NCBI GenBank assembly: GCA_002189035.1
Contig: NEEC01000121.1
Span: forward strand, 1-39,595
DNA: 39,595 nucleotides
Reading direction: 5' to 3'
Source: Utricularia gibba
Taxonomy: Eukaryota > Streptophyta > Magnoliopsida > Lamiales > Lentibulariaceae
Below are positions 35,113 to 39,595 of the stretch, piece by piece. The notes beneath the pieces are model-generated. The model made no database searches. It saw nothing but the letters and a program-made list of their open reading frames with translations, and had not been told where the DNA came from. Position 1 is the stretch's first letter. Every line of letters begins with the position of its first letter. The position numbers and the translations under genes are program-made.

Positions 35113-38100
35113 ACTTGTGCCACAAAGTGGCCACCACGTACGACAATGCGACTGAGGACACCGCAATCGACGCGAATGTCATTTCATGCATGCAAAACAA
35201 ATGCATTTCATTCGACGATGTTAAATTTCGGATTTCGAGGCGATCCGTTACAGTGCCTCGTCCAACCCACACCTCATGATGGCCTCGTGCACTGTTTGGT
35301 ATCTCGTCGATATCTTTTAGTGAGTCCTTTGCTTGATATAGCGTTTCGAAGCTCGCTCCGAGCCGGTCGAATTTCGTGTTCAAAGTTTTCCATCCGACGA
35401 ACCGTTACAGCTCGTATTTTTGCCTGATAATAGCCCACACTGTGCCACAAAGTGGCCACCACGTACGCGACAATGCGACTGAGGACACCGCAATCGACGC
35501 GAATGTCATTTCATGCATGCAAACAAATGCATTTCATTCGACGATGTTAAATTTCGGATTTCGAGGCGATCCGTTACAGTGCCTCAGGTTCGGTCCAACC
35601 CACACCTCATGATGGCCTCGTGCACTGCTTGGTATCTCGTCGATATCTTACAAACCGTAGTGAGTCACGCTTTGCTTGATATAGCGTTACGAAGCTCGCT
35701 CCGAGCCGGTCGAATTTGTGTTCAAAGTTTCTCCATCCGACGAACCGTTACAGCTCGTATTTTTGCCTGATAATAGCCCACACTTGTGCCACAAAGTGGC
35801 CACCACGTACGCGACAATGCGACTGAGGACACCGCAATCGACGCGAATGTCATTTCATGCATGCAAAACAAATGCATTTCATTCGACGATGTTAAATTTC
35901 GGATTTCGAGGCGATCCGTTACAGTGCCTCGGGTGTGGTCCAATGCACACCTCATGATGGCCTCGTGCACCGTTTGGTATCTCGTCGATATCTTGCAAAC
36001 CGTAGTGAGTCACGCTTGCTTGATATAGCGTTTCGAAGCTCGCTCGAGCCGGTCGAATTTCGTGTTCAAAGTTTCCATCCGACGAACCGTTACAGCTCGT
36101 ATTTTTGCCTGATAATAGCCCACACTTGTGCCACAAAGTGGCCACCACGTACGCGACAATGCGACTGAGGACACCACAATCGACGCGAATGTCATTTCAT
36201 GCATGCAAAACAAATGCATTTCATTCGACGATGTTAAATTTCGGATTTCGAGGCGATCCGTTACAGTGCCTCAGTCCAACCCACACCTCATGATGGCCTC
36301 GTGCACTGCTTGGTATCTCGTCGATATCTTTAGTGAGTCACGCTTTGCTTGATATAGCGTTACGAAGCTCGCTCCGAGCCGGTCGAATTTCGTGTTCAAA
36401 GTTTCTCCATCCGACGAACCGTTACAGCTCGTATTTTGCCTGATAATAGCCCACACTTGTGCCACAAAGTGGCCACCACGTACGCGACAATGCGACTGAG
36501 GACACCGCAATCGACGCGAATGTCATTTCATGCATGCAAAACAAATGCATTTCATTCGCGATGTTAAATTTCGGATTTCGAATCCGTTACAGTGGTCCAA
36601 TCTCATGATGGCCTCGTGCATCGATATCTTGAAAACCGTAGTGAGTCACGCTATGCTTGATATAGCATTTCGAAGCTCGCTCCGAGCCGGTCGAATTTGT
36701 GTTCAAAGTTTCGCATCCGACGAACCGTTACAGCTCGTATTTTTGCCTGATAATAGCCCACACTTGTGCACAAAGTGGCCACCACGTACGCGACAATGCG
36801 ACTGAGGACACCACAATCGACGCGAATGTCATTTCATGCATGCAAAACAAATGCATTTCATTGGACGATGTTAAATTTCGGATTTCGAGGCAATCCGTTA
36901 CAGTGCCTTCATGATGGCCTCGTGCATCTCGTCGATATCTTGCAAACCGTAGTGAGTCACGCTTTGCTTGATATAGCGTTACGAAGCTCGCTCCGAGCGG
37001 TCGAATTTCGTGTTAAGTTTCCATCGACGAACCGTTACAGCTCGTATTTTTGCCTGATAATAGCCCACACTTGTGCCACAAACACGTACGCGACAATGCG
37101 ACACAATCGACGCGAATGTCATTTCATGCATGCAAAAAAAATGCATTTCAGACGATGTTAAATTTCGGATTTCGAGGCGATCCGTTACAGTGCCTCGTCC
37201 AACCCACACCTCATGATGGCCTCGTGCATTGTTTGGTATCTCGTCGATATCTTGCAAACCGTAGTGAGTCACGCTTTGCTTGATATAGCGTTTCGAAGCT
37301 CGCTCCAGCCGGTCGAATTTCGTGTTCAAAGTTTCTCCATCCGACGAACCGTTACAGCTCGTATTTTTGCCTGATAATAGCCCACACTTGTCCCACAAAG
37401 TGGCCACCACGTACGCGACAATGCGACTGAGGACACCACAATCGACGCGAATGTCATTTCATGCATGCAAAACTAATGCATTTCATTCGACGATGTTAAA
37501 TTTCGGATTTCGAGGCGATCCGTTACAGTGCCTCAGGTGCGTCCAACCCACACCTCATGATGGCCTCGTGCACTGCTTGGTATCTCGTCGATATCTTACA
37601 AACCGTAGTGAGTCACGCTTTGCTTGATATAGCGTTACGAAGCTCGCTCCGAGCCGGTCGAATTTCGTGTTCAAAGTTTCCATCCGACGAACCGTTACAG
37701 CTCGTATTTTTGCCTGATAATAGCCCACACTTGTGCCACAAAGTGGCCACCACGTACGCGACAATGCGACTTACCGCAATCGACGCGAATGTCATTTCAT
37801 GCATGCAAAAAAAATGCATTTCATTGACGATGTTAAATTTCGGATTTCGAGGCGATCCGTTACAGTGCCTCGGTCCAACCCACACCTCATGATGGCCTCG
37901 TGCAGGTATCTCGTCGATATCTTGCAAACCGTAGTGAGTCACGCTTTGCTTGATATAGCGTTTCGAAGCTCGCTAGCCGGTCGAATTTCGTGTTCAAAGT
38001 TTCTCCATCCGACGAACCGTTACAGCTCGTATTTTTGCCTGATAATAGCCCACACTTGTGCCACAAAGTGGCCACCACGTACGCGACAATGCGACTGAGG

Positions 38101-38386
38101 ACACCACAACGACGCGAATGTCATTTCATGCATGCAAAACAAATGCATTTCATTCGACGATGTTAAATTTCGGATTTCGAGGCGATCCGTTACAGTGCCT
38201 CGTCCAACCCACACCTCATGATGGCCTCGTGCTTGGTATCTCGTCGATATCTTGCAAACCGTAGTGAGTCACGCTTTGCTTGATATAGCGTTACGAAGCT
38301 CGCTCCGAGCCGGTCGAATTTCGTGTTCAAAGTTTCTCCATCCGACGAACCGTTACAGCTCGTATTTTTGCCTGATAATAGCCCAC
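35113..38386 (+). repeat. Strict two-type alternation (dimer-like block)
   Basis: Ten units (35113, 35439, 35782, 36124, 36455, 36762, 37069, 37386, 37729, 38054) alternate T253, A253 without exception, a possible dimeric higher-order period of about 650-680 bp. Some differences are linked to type: CGCTTGCTTG, TTTCCATCC and CGGGTGTGG tend to sit in T253 copies, and G214A only in A253 copies (35439, 37386). Individual dimers still differ by deletions, so the higher-order repeat, if real, is old or imperfect. Confidence 0.75.
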
Positions 38387-39595
38387 ACTTGTGCCACAAA
38401 GTGGCCACCACGTACGCGACAATGCGACTGAGGACACCGCAATCGACGCGAATGTCATTTCATGCATGCAAAACAAATGCATTTCATTGGACGATGTTAA
38501 ATTTCGGATTTCGAGGCGATCCGTTACAGTGCCTCAGGTGCGGTCCAACCCACACCTCATGATGGCCTCGTGCACTGCTTGGTATCTCGTCGATATCTTG
38601 CAAACCGTAGTGAGTCACGCTTTGCTTGATATAGCGTTACGAAGCTCGCTCCGAGCCGGTCGAATTTCGTGTTCAAAGTTTCTCCATCCGACGAACCGTT
38701 ACAGCTCGTATTTTTGCCTGATAATAGCCCACACTTGCCCACAAAGTGGCCACCACGTACGCGACAATGCGACTGAGGACACCGCAATCGACGCGAATGT
38801 CATTTCATGCATGCAAAACAAATGCATTTCATTCGACGATGTTAAATTTCGGATTTCGAGGCGATCCGTTACAGTGCCTCGGTGGTCCAACCCACACCTC
38901 ATGATGGCCTCGTGCACTGTTGGTATCTCGTCGATATCTTGCAAACCGTAGTGAGTCACGCTTTGCTTGATATAGCGTTACGAAGCTCGCTCCGAGCCGG
39001 TCGAATTTCGTGTTCAAAGTTTCTCCATCCGACGAACCGTTACAGCTCGTATTTTTGCCTGATAATAGCCCACACTTGTGCCACAAAGTGGCCACCACGT
39101 ACGCGACAATGCGACTGAGGACACCGCAATCGACGCGAATGTCATTTCATGCATGCAAAACAAATGCATTTCATTCGACGATGTTAAATTTCGGATTTCG
39201 AGGCGATCCGTTACAGTGCGTCCAACCCACACCTCATGATGGCCTCGTGCACCGTTTGGTATCTCGTCGATATCTTGAAAACCATAGTGAGTCAACTTTG
39301 CTTGATATAGCATTTCGAAGCTCGCTCCGAGCCGGTCGAATTTTGTGTTCAAAGTTTCTCCATCCGACGAACCGTTACAGCTCGTATTTTTGCCTGATAA
39401 TAGCCCACACTTGTGCCACAAAGTGGCCACCACGTACGCGACAATGCGACTGAGGACACCGCAATCGACGCGAATGTCATTTCATGCATGCAAAACAAAT
39501 GCATTTCATTTGGACGATGTTAAATTTCGGATTTCGAGGCGATCCGTTACAGTGCCTCAGGTGCGGTCCAACCCCACCTCATGATGCCTCGTGCA
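38387..39595 (+). repeat. Right-edge satellite units, last one partial
   Basis: Units start at 38387 (346 bp, C103G), 38733 (341 bp, CTTGCCCACAAAG variant), 39074 (335 bp, T253 with GCATTTCGAAG) and 39409, which is cut by the window edge after 187 bp within CCTCGTGCA. There is no transition to non-repetitive DNA, so the array continues to the right. Confidence 0.96.

Larger units (their letters stand above)
1..39595 (+). repeat. Satellite DNA array, 346-bp unit, head to tail
   Basis: The whole window is one tandem array. Taking the conserved ACTTGTGCCACAAAG as unit start, successive starts fall at 1, 342, 687, 1031, 1373, 1707, 2047, 2387, 2728, 3072, 3417, 3763, 4109, 4455 and so on to 39409. 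Intact copies are 340-346 bp; many are 305-340 bp through internal deletions, and several are truncated to 100-260 bp. All units lie in the same orientation; no inverted unit was seen. No unique DNA, transposon or gene interrupts the array, and both edges lie outside the window. Such arrays are typical of eukaryotic constitutive heterochromatin or centromeres; that location is inferred. I do not recognise the family by name. Confidence 0.98.

Noticed and set aside
1-39595. Random sequencing error as the sole explanation of unit differences
   Set aside because: Many differences are linked and shared by distant units (5574 and 14094; 24003 and 37386; 23030 and 27016). Errors may still add to the A-rich-run and scrambled-patch differences.

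Overview
This window is a single tandem-repeat (satellite DNA) array from end to end. Its consensus unit is 346 bp, all copies run head to tail in the same orientation, and I counted about 121 unit starts plus a 187-bp partial unit at the right edge. The window opens exactly at the phase I use as unit position 1 and closes inside a unit, so neither array edge is present. I found no protein-coding gene, tRNA, rRNA, insertion sequence, CRISPR array or unique-sequence stretch. The many short open frames are the repeat unit read in different phases; 346 is not a multiple of three, so frames cannot stay in register between copies.

A homogeneous array of this length with a roughly two-nucleosome unit points to a eukaryote, most likely pericentromeric, centromeric, subtelomeric or sex/B-chromosome heterochromatin. 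By my count the unit has A 83, C 95, G 77, T 91 (49.7% GC) and 31 CpG dinucleotides, an observed/expected ratio of about 1.47. That argues against a genome with long-term dense CpG methylation (vertebrates, most plants) and fits lightly methylated animals such as many insects, Hymenoptera being one possibility. I do not recognise the sequence as a named satellite and cannot assign a species.

Layout: 1-3416 holds moderately variable units. 3417-4646 is an island of identical 346-bp units. 4647-5853 holds deleted or truncated units. 5854-8064 is a second near-identical island. 8065-10088 is a mosaic zone built of shuffled unit fragments. 10089-12058 has shortened units and one divergent patch. 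12059-14279 is a third island. 14280-20360 mixes good units with compound deletions, an insertion-rich unit and mosaic patches. 20361-39595 is a continuous array of slightly shortened units in which two sub-types (A253 and T253) intermingle, alternating strictly between 35113 and 38386.

The interest lies in how the array evolves: homogenised islands next to degraded zones, linked variants shared by distant units, microhomology deletion junctions, a hypervariable segment beside near-invariant segments, and hints that the 346-bp unit arose from a duplicated half-unit. Assembly artefact is a real alternative for the mosaic zones. I see no evidence of a new protein or RNA system.
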